From Actinomortierella ambigua (Eukaryota; Mortierellomycota; Mortierellomycetes; Mortierellales; Mortierellaceae): a stretch of 42,691 nucleotides of DNA. A program made the position numbers and the translations under genes. The notes below the pieces were generated by a model, which had not been told where the DNA came from, did no database searches, and worked only from the letters and a program-made list of their open reading frames with translations. Positions within the stretch are counted from its first letter, which is position 1, and every line of letters begins with the position of its first letter. The DNA is taken from the NCBI GenBank assembly GCA_016098155.1, contig JAAAJB010000300.1, positions 1-42,691 of the forward strand, written 5' to 3'. Below are positions 1 to 10,562 of this stretch, in pieces.

Positions 1-52
1 CCACAACCTTGAGATTAAGAGTCTCACGCTCTACCGATTGAGCTAACCGGGC
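1..52 (-). tRNA. tRNA-Lys (anticodon CTT), 3' part cut by window edge
   Basis: Read on the minus strand, the sequence starts GCCCGGT and continues with a D-arm (GCTC...GAGC type, containing AATCGGTAGA). A perfect five-pair anticodon stem, TGAGA/TCTCA, then closes the loop CTCTTAA, which places CTT at positions 34-36. The T-arm and the 3' acceptor strand lie beyond base 1, so the gene is incomplete here. No intron is visible after the anticodon within the part present. The call rests on cloverleaf structure and the typical eukaryotic tRNA-Lys(CTT) sequence. Confidence 0.93.
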
Positions 53-1563
53 TGTCAAAGCTTGGAATCACTGAAAATTCCTAATTTCCTAATTAGGAAA
101 TACAAGCTCATGTCAATTTTGATTCTGGTCCACTGACCAATCCGTGGCGTTGACCGGGCGATTATGAGGATTCGGTTACGAAATTCATGCCTTGATTACA
201 ATATTCGTTCTGTATGTGCACAGTTTTTTCTGTATATGCACCATGTTCTCTCTGTGTATGCACTATTCTGTTGCAGAATCTCAAGTATCAAAGAGGACCG
301 AAGACTCTCGCCTTGACAGGGCCCCGCTTGCTCGTCAATTCCAGGTCAATAGGTTGCAGCTTCTAGAATTCTCTCTCTTTCTCTCTCTTTCTCTCTCTCT
401 CTCTTTTTTTTTTTTTTTTCCTCTTCTCTCTCTTTTTTAATGGCCTCGAGAGAGAGTTCAATTCTTCGGCGCGCATCCGTCCGCGATCTACGAGACGTGG
501 CCGCCAGTTGCAACGATAAGAATGGGCTGAAACATCTGCCTCAGACACAAAGGGGGTAGGGAAAGTACAATTAAGAATGTGGGTGAGTGCAAGATAGACA
601 CGATTATTTCATCGTGTTTTGCACAGCGAATTTTTTTGAAGAAGATAACTTCACGTACACTAGAACGAAATGTGGCGGCAGGCCCTAAAGGCAGGTTGCA
701 TAAATGCGTTAGCCTCAATTCAATCATTCAGCCTGTCTTTGAAGCGCTAACGGATATCCATTAAGAAACTCTAGTTACATGTTACCAAAGATCACTCCCT
801 CTGTGGTCCCATTGCCATTATGGCAAGCAGGGTCTATTATGTGCATTGAGGCAGTACATGACGACTGACATTACATTCCCAGGCTGCCAAATTTTGCTAT
901 CCGCAGCAACATCGGCCACCCACATCATCAGCTCTTGACTCTACCATATAACGATCGGATGAGCAACCCTCCGTTGGCGTTCACTTTCGCGCTCCTTCGC
1001 CTCTGGTGGCTCCTTGTCAGTCCTAGCTGGCTGTGGACTTTGTGCATAGTACCACACTTCACTCAAATCGAAATACGCCACAGCATTCCAGCAACGCACC
1101 GTTAATGCTCTATCGCCATTTTCTTCCCCATGGTAGAGTTGCACCAAGGGATTGGACAGCTGTTGACCGCGCGAACCATAATCTGACAGCCTACATCATA
1201 TCCTTTACTTTCTCAAGTGTTACACTCAATGGATGCTTCGTAACAGGTCTTTCCCGCATATATACACTACCGATCGCACACTGGCTGCTTGCAAGCAACA
1301 TTTAAACTACACAGAACACTAAACTTGCATCCTACCTCAAGAGCAACCAGCTCAGTGCAGCACACACCACACTTGTGTTGAGGGCAAAGGCATGACTGCG
1401 TGATGTAAACGATCTTGACAATTTTGTGATTCATAATACCTTGGACGCTCATGATAGTGTAAACTCCGTTTATTCACGTCCTACATATGGTAGTTCTGAA
1501 CAACAGGAAATATCCAGTCAAGGACTGTGCAAAGTAACAAGGGAGAGTAGAGCGAGTGCCCAT
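53..1563. other. Intergenic stretch, no gene recognised
   Basis: This holds only short unrelated open frames with no splice-linked continuation and no recognisable motif. Its one obvious structure is a CT/T-rich low-complexity tract near 371-438. The rightmost few hundred bases are the 3' flank of the minus-strand orphan gene. Confidence 0.6.
371..438. repeat. CT/T-rich low-complexity tract
   Basis: CTCTCTCTTT-type repeats run into an uninterrupted run of about 17 T and then more CT. This is simple sequence with no associated gene. Confidence 0.9.
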
Positions 1564-1923
1564 TTAAGGCTGGCTGATGAGGACAACACCGCCGACGTTC
1601 TGGGTGTAGGGAGCATCGGTCTTGGTGGGCTTGTACATGTCGTCATTCCAGAAGTCAATGACGAGGTGGTTGGCCTTGTCCTTGCCAGTGTAATCGATGA
1701 TCTTGCCCTTGTGCTTGACAGTAAGGCTGACGAAACCCTTGTTCTCCAGGGTGAAACCGTACTTCTTGACACCATTGCGGAAGAGGCCGACAGCGTAGAT
1801 GTACTGGCCATTCTGCATGGTGGTGATGGGCTCGGCATCGGTGGGGTTCTTCTCGTTGTCGTAGAAGGTGATCTTGGCTTCGCCAGAGCCGAAAGCCATG
1901 ATTTGAGCTTGAGTGGAGGCCAT
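1564..1923 (-). CDS. Orphan small cytosolic-type protein, 119 aa
   Basis: I do not recognise this family. The single-exon frame starts MASTQAQIMAFGSGEAKITF and ends GGVVLISQP. It has no signal peptide, no transmembrane segment, no cysteine and one tryptophan. Alternating hydrophobic and polar residues (for example AKITFYD, YIYAVGLF, FVSLTVKHKGKIIDY, HLVIDFW) suggest an all-beta fold. Codons end overwhelmingly in C or G (GTC, AAG, ACC, CTT), as expected of a strongly expressed fungal gene. A good TATA box lies about 210 bases upstream, and a plausible 5'UTR intron sits at 1956-2067 (GTAAGA...CATAG on the minus strand). The start was chosen as the first ATG, in context ACCATGG. That it is a real gene is well supported; any function would be a guess. 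Confidence 0.75.
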   Translation of the reverse strand: MASTQAQIMAFGSGEAKITFYDNEKNPTDAEPITTMQNGQYIYAVGLFRNGVKKYGFTLENKGFVSLTVKHKGKIIDYTGKDKANHLVIDFWNDDMYKPTKTDAPYTQNVGGVVLISQP

Positions 1924-2130
1924 GGTAACAGCTGTTGTCGAACAAAAGCAAACGACTATGAGAATCCAAGATGGACATTATACTTCATGGGGAAAGTGGG
2001 CATTTCACAAAGGGGAGGAAGAAAGGTATTCATGGTGTTGCTTGGGGAGGGGTTGTGGATATCTTACTTGGAGTGTAGGAGAGAGCGGGTCTTTGAGGAT
2101 GATGGATATCTTTTGGGCGATTGAACAATC

Positions 2131-2138
2131 CTTTTATA
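2131..2138 (-). promoter_or_regulatory. TATA box of the orphan 119-aa gene
   Basis: The minus strand reads ACGTATAAAAGGATT after an A-run. The spacing to the start codon leaves about 180 nt of leader, which would include the proposed 112-nt leader intron. Inferred from consensus only. Confidence 0.6.
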
Positions 2139-3952
2139 CGTTTTTTTTTTACTCCAAGCAATTCCTCTTCTTCCTCTTCACGTATCTCACTCTTACTGGA
2201 GGGTTGAGCGCGAGCGAGTTCAGCAGCATAGTGTAATCATCCAACATTTGCTTTGGGCGATGGCTATTCATGCAAATGAAAAGAAAAAGATGGGGAAACG
2301 CGTGTGAATGTAGCAAGTGAAAGAGGCTTTGCGTGCGCAAAGCCAATGCGCGAATGGTGCCTTGAATGCCAATACTCTAACTCTCACCCCTCAATACCTA
2401 TAGTACTCAAGTATTCTTGGGTAATCAGGCGATGTCTCTGCCATCCTTCAGAGTTTTCCCCCAGTAGCCAGAACGCCGTGGTAATTTCAGGCACTTACAT
2501 CGATTTTACCTTTTTACATTCCGTGGGAGAGTTGTTTGATTTTCGCCAGACAGGATAGACGGCCGCCGTAGGCTACAGAGTGCAGCGGAAAATGCAAGAC
2601 GGGTATGCATGAACATGATCCTGCAGGAGCGCGCAGGGGGTGGGAGCGAGGAGTGGGAAAGAGGGAAAATTCCTACAAAAAATGAAACCATGCAAACCCC
2701 ACTAACGCTCTTTTTTTCTTTCCCCAAGGATCGAAGCAGACGAGGTTTGAGCACCTTGCATTGCTTCAATGGATGGGGTTCAGGACTCTCGCAAGCGGCC
2801 TAAAAATAACCATGACAGTCGATGTAATAAGTTTTTTTTTTTTTTTTTTTTTTTTGATGGGGCAACTCATTGATCTATAACACAGCTATGCAAGAGAATG
2901 AAAGTTCAGTGCCATGGACCGAGTTTGGGCTTCTTATCGGATATGGCTCTACATCCGGTTCACGATGTTTTACGCCCAGAGTTGCGTGGGATATATTTTT
3001 TTTCTTTCGTGGCAGGATATGCAGGGGAGAAGGTTCCGTGAGTGTGCTGCAGGCACAGCAAGTTCCCATGCTACGGCGAATGAGGAAAACAGTTTGTTTC
3101 ACCCGTGCTGACCGCACTATTTCATCATCGTATGACGGTGTCCATTTTGACGTGTTGAATGGTAAATGAGCGCGTGAAAGTTCATCGTCGCCAAAGCTTG
3201 GGATCTACGCGGGTAGTATGGTCGTAGGTCTGACTCTAATGTATGGCAGGCCTTGTGCATACAAAATAAAAATGTTGACCGCCTATCGAAATGCGTTGCT
3301 TGTGCACATTGCATCTTGAGCAATATTCGACGCATACGAGAGTTTGGAATGAAACTGACTAGGTGTACACGGCCACTCGAGAGTTGTGAGCATTTTGTTG
3401 ACTTGGCCAGATGGAGGGCGAAAATGAACGTTTATCTATCACGCTCATGAATCCTATTGAAGACAGATAGTTGAATAAGACAAGACCTCTGTGATATGAT
3501 TACGTGACGGTGTAGGACTTTATTGCTCATGGCTGGCCATCAGCGAGGGCTGTTGAGGGCAAGGAAACATGGGCAGGACATATTTTTCCGGACCTGTCTG
3601 CGTGAGAAAGGAGTTGGTAGCCCGCGGAGGAGGCTACAGATACATACCATAAGGAGGGAAAGGAGCTACAGTGACAAGACTCCTTTGCTCATTCTTTATG
3701 GTCAGTTGTAATTTACTGTTACTTCGAGGAGGGGGGTAGGATGAGGATATTGAAACCAATCAAGGGTATAGAAAAATGGAAAGGTGGCTAGATGTATGTG
3801 GGGGATGAGCCATGAGAGCTGCTCCGACCCAATTTATCGATTTTTCATTTAGGGCAATTTGTGACAGTTGGACAGACAGGTGGTCTTGTCCATCTGACAA
3901 AACTGCATACCAAAAAAGCTCTATCTTCTGACTTTGTGTGTGTGTGTTTTTT
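2139..3952. other. Intergenic stretch of about 1.8 kb, no gene recognised
   Basis: No frame here is longer than about 100 codons and none shows protein-like composition or splice partners. It contains a pure run of 24 T (2832-2855). The left end is the promoter of the orphan gene, and the right end is the 3' flank of the lysozyme-like gene. Confidence 0.6.
2832..2855. repeat. Homopolymer run of 24 T
   Basis: An uninterrupted T24 on the plus strand. The length could be affected by sequencing error. No target-site duplication or element body beside it suggests a retroposed poly(A) tail. Confidence 0.9.
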
Positions 3953-4780
3953 TTACAGTGCCGCATAAACAGTCTTGAAGATGGCAGTGCGGGCAGGGAT
4001 GGTATCAGCCCCACCGTTGATGCAAGCCTTCTCCCAAGCAATAAAGCTATTAACGGATCCATTCAGACGGCTGGCAACGACGGCGCAGCCGGGACCATAC
4101 TTGGCCCACCATGCGCCAGGCTCAAAGTCGACCTTGTTCTTGATGAGCACATCGACAATCTTGTTGTTGTCGACGCCCCCTGGGTACGCCTTCCAAAATT
4201 TCTGTACCGATTTGTTGGCATCGACAAAGATTCGCAGCGAGGCGGCAGGCATGATGGAGCGAGCTGTATGTAGTTGGTAGGAAAGGGAGACACAAGCTTG
4301 GATGTTAACGACGCAGATTGTTTTTTGTTTCTATGACGCTTGTTGGAGGATCTGAAAACGTACTGCCCTGAGAGTGGTTGACCAAGTTGTGGTTATACTG
4401 GAGGTAGCCACCTTCATAAGCCATGTTGGCAACGTAGGCAGCTTGCTGCCCCTTAGTGGTCAATTTGTACCTGGAAAGCATAGAATGTCAGTTTGTTGGA
4501 GAATGAACGTGTCGACAGGCATTCCTAGCACCAATCTAAGGTGGGGTTCTTACTTTTTAATGGCGGCATTGATGTAGGGAAGAGCATCGCTGCAGGAAAT
4601 GACATCGCCGTGGGTCTTTGTAGGGCAGTGACCCGCTAATGCGGTCTGTAACTGGCGCAAAGTGATACCGCTACTTTTTGGAGGCTTGCTTGGAGCGGGG
4701 GCGGCGGTAACCGCAGATATCAAGCAAAAGAAGGCAACAAAGGAAGCGAGGTATACTAGGGTGGATCCGAAGCGCGTCAT
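3953..4780 (-). CDS. Secreted lysozyme/GH19-like fold protein, 214 aa
   Basis: Exons on the minus strand are 4554-4780, 4364-4470 and 3953-4263. Both introns are GT-AG and the frame closes. The protein starts MTRFGSTLVYLASFVAFFCL with a classic signal peptide ending near AVTA/APAP, followed by a short Pro/Lys/Ser linker. The globular part has an AAYVANMAYEGGYLQYNHN block (Glu about residue 95) and a QGTRSIMPAASLRIF block. It then has FEPGAWWAKYGPGC and four cysteines that could form two disulfides. The E-(G/S)-G...YNHN...QGTR pattern is one I associate with secreted fungal proteins of the lysozyme/chitinase-like superfamily, with the Glu as the presumed acid. That assignment is from memory of the family, not a search. 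A longer in-frame upstream start was rejected because it would bury the signal peptide behind CT-repeat-encoded residues. Confidence 0.68.
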
Positions 4781-5790
4781 GGCGGAGAAAGGCGAAGGGA
4801 GATGGGGGGGGGGAGAGAGAGGGAGATGATGTAGACCTGAGCGGGCGAAACGGGATGGCGAAGGTGGTAAAGGACGATATAGGGAGGAAAGAGAAAGAGA
4901 GAGAAGAAGGGAGAGAAAGAGGAGAAAAAGAGAATCCAGGGGAGTCAGCAACCACTTCAATGCAGGGGATGGCAATAATAATGTGATCATCGTCGGAAAA
5001 TCGTGGAGAGAAAAGAGGCTCTCGATATTAGGATTTTGGAGAAGAGCCAGATCGGATAACAGGACGGTACACTGTGGGAGTCGCGTTGCCCCTCATTGTC
5101 TGAAAACTGCTACTAGTGCGGTAGGCTGAGACGCAGGCGCTAGTATCTTTTCTGCTTCTTTCGGGACGGTGTGTACATGGGGTGTGCTTGTGAAGGCGAG
5201 GGTGAGGTGGGAGGAGTGAGAGTGGCCAGTCGTAGGGGGAAAATGCTTCTTTCCCAGTACCCACCCCTTGGCCAAGGTTGTATGAATCTGCGCTTGGTCG
5301 AAACGAGGTGCCAACAGTACACAGTAGGGAGTGGGAAGGTAATAAAAGCGTGTGTGTGCCCAGTTGGGGGTGGGGTGGAACGCAGGTCAGCGGGAAGAAA
5401 TCAGACACACGCCTATAAGAACAAACACAACTCCTGAGCAAGAGGTCTTTGCTGGGCGTGTGTCGGTTAGGTGGGGAAAGGGGGAAGGAAGGAAAGAGGG
5501 TAGGGGTGCAGCTCTTTCTCGCCGCGACAAGTGTTGTTGTATTGTTGTCCATGTCGCAGGCGTAAGAGAAAGGGCTGGGTCGTGGCAGTGGTTTCTCACC
5601 CTCCAGTCGTCCGACAACCTCCTCAAAAAGGTCATTCCTTTTCCTTTCAGAGTGCCTCCTTACTTTCGTTTGCTCACAGACTTTCTTTTTTGTTCCCTTT
5701 ACTCCCCCACTTGCACACGCACAAACATAACTCTTTGCTTCACACCCTTTTTCTCTCTCCACGACCCCACCCCCCTCCAACATTTGCAAA
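4781..5790. other. Divergent intergenic region between the lysozyme-like and OXR1-type genes
   Basis: The left part (about 4790-4940) is GA-rich on the plus strand, so it is pyrimidine-rich in the direction of the minus-strand gene. The right part (about 5630-5780) is pyrimidine-rich on the plus strand, just before the plus-strand start. This is the usual appearance of two divergent fungal leaders. A 298-codon minus-strand frame at 5028-5924 runs through it but looks like low-complexity shadow. Confidence 0.55.
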
Positions 5791-8575
5791 ATGTCCGGTG
5801 ACCAGCGAGCTACACCAAACTCTGCGTCGTGGCCATCGATTGTAGCTCCGGCATCCGACTCATGCCCGGCCCCTGTCTCCAACACATGCCTGGCCCCCAG
5901 CTCAGCAGACACCACGCCCTCCACACCGCCAAGGCTCTCTTGGGTCGGGAGCCCGAGTCAACAGCAACAACGGTTAAGAAAGCAGCTCCCTCTCTCACCA
6001 GCGGCAACCACGACGTTGGCTACGCTGGAGAACTGTGATCCAGCAATGTCGACTTTTCCAGGGGTGGCTCCGAACGATCAGCATCCGCGCGGCAGCTGCA
6101 GTAGGCATGGCAAGCGCAGTGCGATCGAGAAGCAGCCGAGACATTCGGCATGCTCTCCGAGTGCGGGTGACGCTTTGCCCAGGTTGGATCTGAGTAGGGT
6201 TTGCTGTTGTCCGGTCGACTCTTGCGGTGGTGGTGCCAAGACTCACCCTCACAACTCTCTTTTGCAAACGAGGACAGCTGCACAGCAGCCATGCTCGGCA
6301 TCATTCATCGCTGAGGACCACCAGTCTACGACCAAGACAGTTACAGACATGCAGCAGCAACATTCACCTGCCGGGGCAGCGACGACGAGCTACCAATGCC
6401 CTCTTTCTCCACTTTCCATCTCTTCTTTTTCTTCGTCTCCTTCTCCTTCTTCTCCTCCTTCTTCTTCTTCGCCTTCTTCTTCTTCCTCATCTTCTCCTAC
6501 TTCTTCTCCCACTTCGTCTACTTCTCCCTCTTCTCCACACCCCCCTTCTTCCCCGGATCCCTCAAAGCACTACCATCCCCGGAAACCATCCTTGTCCTCA
6601 TCGTTCTCATCTTCTTCCTCGTCACTGTCGACTCAAAGCTCTTCTACAGCTTATGCAGTCTTTGACTCAACGGTTGCACCCCAAGTCCCAAAGGCGCCTT
6701 GTTCTCACTCTTCTTCGTCTCCCGCTTCATCTACTACTGCTTCTCGTTCTTGCTCCTCACCATCATCACGCTGCCGTGACTCAACCTTGGCTATCCAAAC
6801 TCTTCGTCAACTTTGCGTTTTGTTGTCACCGTCGTCGTCGTCGTCGTCGCCGTTGCCATTGTCCTCTCCTCCTTTGTCTCCCTCCTCCGCAGCCAAGAGC
6901 AGTTCGAGAGCCGGAAGCAGTAGTGATTGCTTCGTGAGAGAAAAGATAGATCGCTTCATCCCACAGCCAACCAGTGCCACCATTGCCATCCTGGGACAGA
7001 GTACTCGTCCCTATGACAGTGTGTTACCGCCACAACCACCACCACCGCCACCACCATCGCCATCACTGCGGCCTCTGACAGCCGCGTTGCTCAGGACAAC
7101 CACGACAACAACAACCACTCGCGCTATCAACACTGCGTCGGTGGAGTGCCTGTCCTCGCACAACAGTGTCGTTCCCCGACGAAGGTCGATCTTCCCGCGT
7201 CGCCTGTCGCTAAGCCTGTCGCTAAGCCTGTCGCCCCCCTTTGCCTCCTTCTCAACATCCCCTCGTTCTTCGTCTTTGGTTGCTCCGTCTTCTTCGTCTC
7301 CTTCGTCTCCATTGCGCCCTTCCTCGTGTTCGTCGCCAGTGTCCGAGCCACTGTCGCCCTTGTCTACCAACCCTCCGTTGTCGCCAGGGTACCTGACCGT
7401 CTTTCTTGCAGACACGCACGACGCCCCGCCACCACGCCGTGTCCGGTCCGTGCTTGGCCTGCCCAGGCCCAGTGCCACAACCAGTATCCCGTCGACTTTC
7501 CAGATCACAGCTGCCGAATCACAAGAGCAAGTCAAGGAGCAACAACACATATCTCCCATTTCTACCACTTCTCCCTCTTGCCCTCCACCTCCACCAACCA
7601 AACGACCATTGCATCGCTTCTTTTCTCTGCCGCGCCAGCACCATTCTCACCACCATCACTATCCCCACCCCCATCCCCACCACCACCACTACAACCGCCA
7701 CAACGACCACCAGCACCATTCCCACGACCACCACGCCACTTCGCGCCATTACTATTACTCAACTCGGCATCGACAGTCTCTGCCTACACAATTACCCATC
7801 ATGGTCACCAGGAAACCAAAGCACATGCTGTCGCTCGTCACCATGACGGACAGTTCCAAGCTGGGTGCCTCTCGTACGACACTCTCCTCCACCGTCCATG
7901 GCGACGACTGGGACGACCAGCACCTCCAGCTGCAACCCCCTCCTCCTCAGCAGCAGCAGCAGCAGCAACCGCATGAGCAAGGCAGCAACCGTGGCGATCC
8001 ACTGGACAGTGCTGGCGGTGGATATGACCCTTTCCGTTACCCTTCAATCGAGCCGGGTACGCCGGCGAGTCGCGACCCGTGGATGATTGTCTCTGGGGCC
8101 GGCTCTGCATACCCTTACTCCTCAGTACCTACCCTCACCCCCACTACCACCACCACCACTATCAACACCACACTGCCTCCGGTCATGACACCGCTCCAAG
8201 CTCGTCAGCAGCAGTTGCAAGCACTACCGGCTCTCCAGCTGCTCGACCGCTACACCGACACAGATCCAGTCTTGGACATCGAGGTTGCCCAGCAGGTACG
8301 AAAGCAAGCGAGAACATGCATGTCTCTCTTTCTCTCTTGGTACCATCTTGATTGATTTATAGAGACCAACTGGGGGGTTCTCGGAGTTTCTGTTGCACCC
8401 CCCCCCATTTGAGGGCATGTGCCCGGGGGAAGGGGAGAGGGCCATCCTTACTCCATGCTCTTTATGATTTCTTCCTTGTCTTCTTGCCACGTAGTTTTTA
8501 TTATTTGAGACAGGACCGTACAGTTGACGGTTGCCATCCAGCCGAACAGAGAGCCCTTCATGTTGCTAACATGCC

Positions 8576-8609
<34 letters not shown>

Positions 8610-10312
8610 TGTTCACCTTTTGCATAGATCCGATTGGAATTACCAAGACGGTATAGAAACGCGACCAAGTGGAACCTGGTTTACTCGTCAGACCAGCATG
8701 GGATCAGCATGAGTACCCTCTACCACCGTTGCAAGGGTAAAGGGCCTATAGTCTTGGCTGTCAAGGATACCACCAATGCTGTAAGGATGAATGACTGTCC
8801 AAAAAGAATGGGCGCTTGCTTTTCTGGGCATTGTCAGACAGGGAGAGGAGAGAGAGACAGAGAGAGGGAGAGTGACGATGGGAAAGGAGAAACAAAAGCA
8901 GTTGGGTGATCATCTGGTCACATTTGTCCACATGGACATCCGAAGGACCAAAAAACAGCAACAACGACAAAAACTAACCACAACTGTGGGACTTTTTTTT
9001 TTTCTTCTCGCTACTTGCTCTTTTTTGATCGGTAGGTTTTTGGAGCCTACGTCTCGGAAGCATTCAAGACCAATCTTTCGTACTACGGAACTGGTGAATG
9101 GTATGTCGACAGGAAAACCGTGGGAGAAAGCTCCGAGTTTATTTCTGGGTTGTCGATCTCTTCGCTAATTTTATTTTTTTTTTGTTATCTGGCCATAGTT
9201 TCCTTTGGAATGTAACAACCCTTATCACACCATCCTCACCTTCTCCATCCGGTCCACCGACACCTTCTCCAGTGGCAGCGGTCAGCACCAAGACCACGCC
9301 GCTTCCTAGCCCAGCGCCTGTCCGCTCGCCACCCAGCAGTGCCGGTAGCAACCACAGCTTCTCAGAGCGCCGTCAGGAGGTCTTCCGTGCCATGCGCGAG
9401 GAGGTCCTGTATGGCAGGGGAAGGAGGTCTCCCTCGCCTGCGCGGCCACTTGTGCCACCATCGACATCCTCCTCGACCACCACCAGTACCACAGCGATGG
9501 ACGGGCTTCGACCGCCACCGCCATCACAGTCGGTGGCGTTCTCACCAGCAGGATCCCCTCGGCTTTCGCCGCCGCTGGACCCACTCTTGGCAGGTGCGGC
9601 GGTGGTGGCGCCTGCTACGCCTTCGTCGTCTACGGCAGCCACGGCAGGCAGCAGTCCTCCTTCCATGTCCACTGAGTTTTCGGTGTCGACATCTGGATCT
9701 GTTTCCTCGTCGGCTACGCCGATACTGGCAGCAGCAACCATACAAGCGGGATCGGGGTTAGGATCAGGATCAGGAGCAGGTGTAGAGTCAACATCAACAA
9801 CAGCAACACCATCAGTATCAGCGTCCGCGACAGGAGGACCTCCGCCGCCGCCAACATCGTCGTCGTCCTCAACATCTCGCAAGGGCAAGAGGGCAACACG
9901 GTCAAAGTTTGTGCAGTTTTGGAAGTGGTCGGGACGGAACGACTACATGGTGCTAAGCGAAGCCGGCTTTATTGGGTTGGGAGGCGGCGAGGGCCATTTT
10001 GGGCTTTGGATCCATGCCGATCTCGAGCACGGACATTCGGCGCGGTGTTTGACGTTTGAGAATGAGCCGTTGGCGTTGGCTTGTCATCGACCTATCCGGG
10101 TAGGCGATGCAAACAACGGCAACGGCAACGGCAATGGCAACGGGAACGGGAACGGCCACGGCAACGACAATAGCAATGGCGGCAATGGCGATAGCCGTCC
10201 TCAGAGTAGAACGCCGACGCCAACACCCGCTGGTGATGCCAGCCCCAAGAGCGATAGCGACCGTGAAAAGTTTTACTGTCAGACAGTTGAGATCTGGGCG
10301 ATAAACCAGTAA
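5791..10312 (+). CDS. OXR1: TLDc-domain protein, OXR1 type, 1278 aa
   Basis: Exons are 5791-8295, 8628-8780, 9036-9100 and 9199-10312, joined by GT-AG introns, and the frame closes. TLDc proteins such as OXR1 protect against oxidative damage and regulate the V-ATPase; this is family knowledge. Residues about 1-830 are low complexity: Ser/Pro tracts, a His-rich stretch, Gln runs and Thr runs. The domain starts near residue 836 (IRLELPRRYR, WNLVYSSDQHGISMSTLYHR). It continues through VFGAYVSEAF and YYGTGECFLWN (to about 912), then is interrupted by about 231 Pro/Ser/Thr/Ala/Gly-rich residues. It resumes with KFVQFWKWSGRNDYMVLSEA, GLGGGEGHFGLWIHADLEHG and FYCQTVEIWAIN. A second smaller insertion of Gly-Asn repeats precedes the last strand. 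Introns missed inside the long first exon cannot be excluded. The gene converges on the TTI2-like gene, 250 bases away. Confidence 0.85.
8578..8606 (+). repeat. (CT)n microsatellite in OXR1-type intron 1
   Basis: About 14 CT units sit just upstream of the 3' splice site TTTTGCATAG and form its polypyrimidine tract. Confidence 0.9.
10108..10170 (+). repeat. Hexanucleotide-type repeat encoding Gly-Asn in the OXR1-type gene
   Basis: AACGGC/AATGGC/AACGGG units encode alternating Asn-Gly inside the TLDc domain, between the PLALACHRPI segment and the final strand. The third-base variation between units shows it is an aged rather than freshly slipped repeat. Confidence 0.85.
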
Positions 10313-10562
10313 CCGCTGAAACAATCATTTTCTCCTTCTCACTCTTTTTTTTTGTACCTCTACTGGCTTCTTCATACTGTCATCCACTTTCTGGCTGGCT
10401 CTCCCCCCCCTTCGCTATGACCCCCCCCCTCATCCATGCATATCACAGTCGTCTGAAAATAGTATATACAGCATAAATGTTTGCCACAGAGACTCGATCG
10501 CCTAGTAACTCAAAGGCAGAGGAGTGAAGGAAAGACGTTCATCCTGTTTCTAACAGTGTGTT

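Noticed and set aside
1426..2124. 232-codon plus-strand frame opposite the orphan small gene
   Set aside because: It is antisense to a gene with strong codon bias, which suppresses stops on the other strand. The minus frame has the TATA box and the better protein composition.
2832..2855. T24 run considered as the tail of a retroposed element
   Set aside because: No element body, no coding remnant and no flanking direct repeat were found. Similar T-runs occur throughout the window.
5028..5924. 298-codon minus-strand open frame before the OXR1-type gene
   Set aside because: It runs through a divergent promoter and the antisense of exon 1. Its composition follows the CT/GA bias, and it has no splice partners or recognisable motif.
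6227..7976. Long alternative plus-strand frames (236 and 276 codons) overlapping OXR1-type exon 1
   Set aside because: They are leucine-rich or proline-rich readings of repeats that lack stops in all frames. Only the Ser/Pro-rich frame leads in phase into the TLDc exons.
7011..9888. Antisense Gly/Val/Asp-rich frames (196 and 171 codons) in the OXR1-type gene
   Set aside because: They are mirror readings of Ser/Pro/Thr repeats, with no independent start context or homology features.
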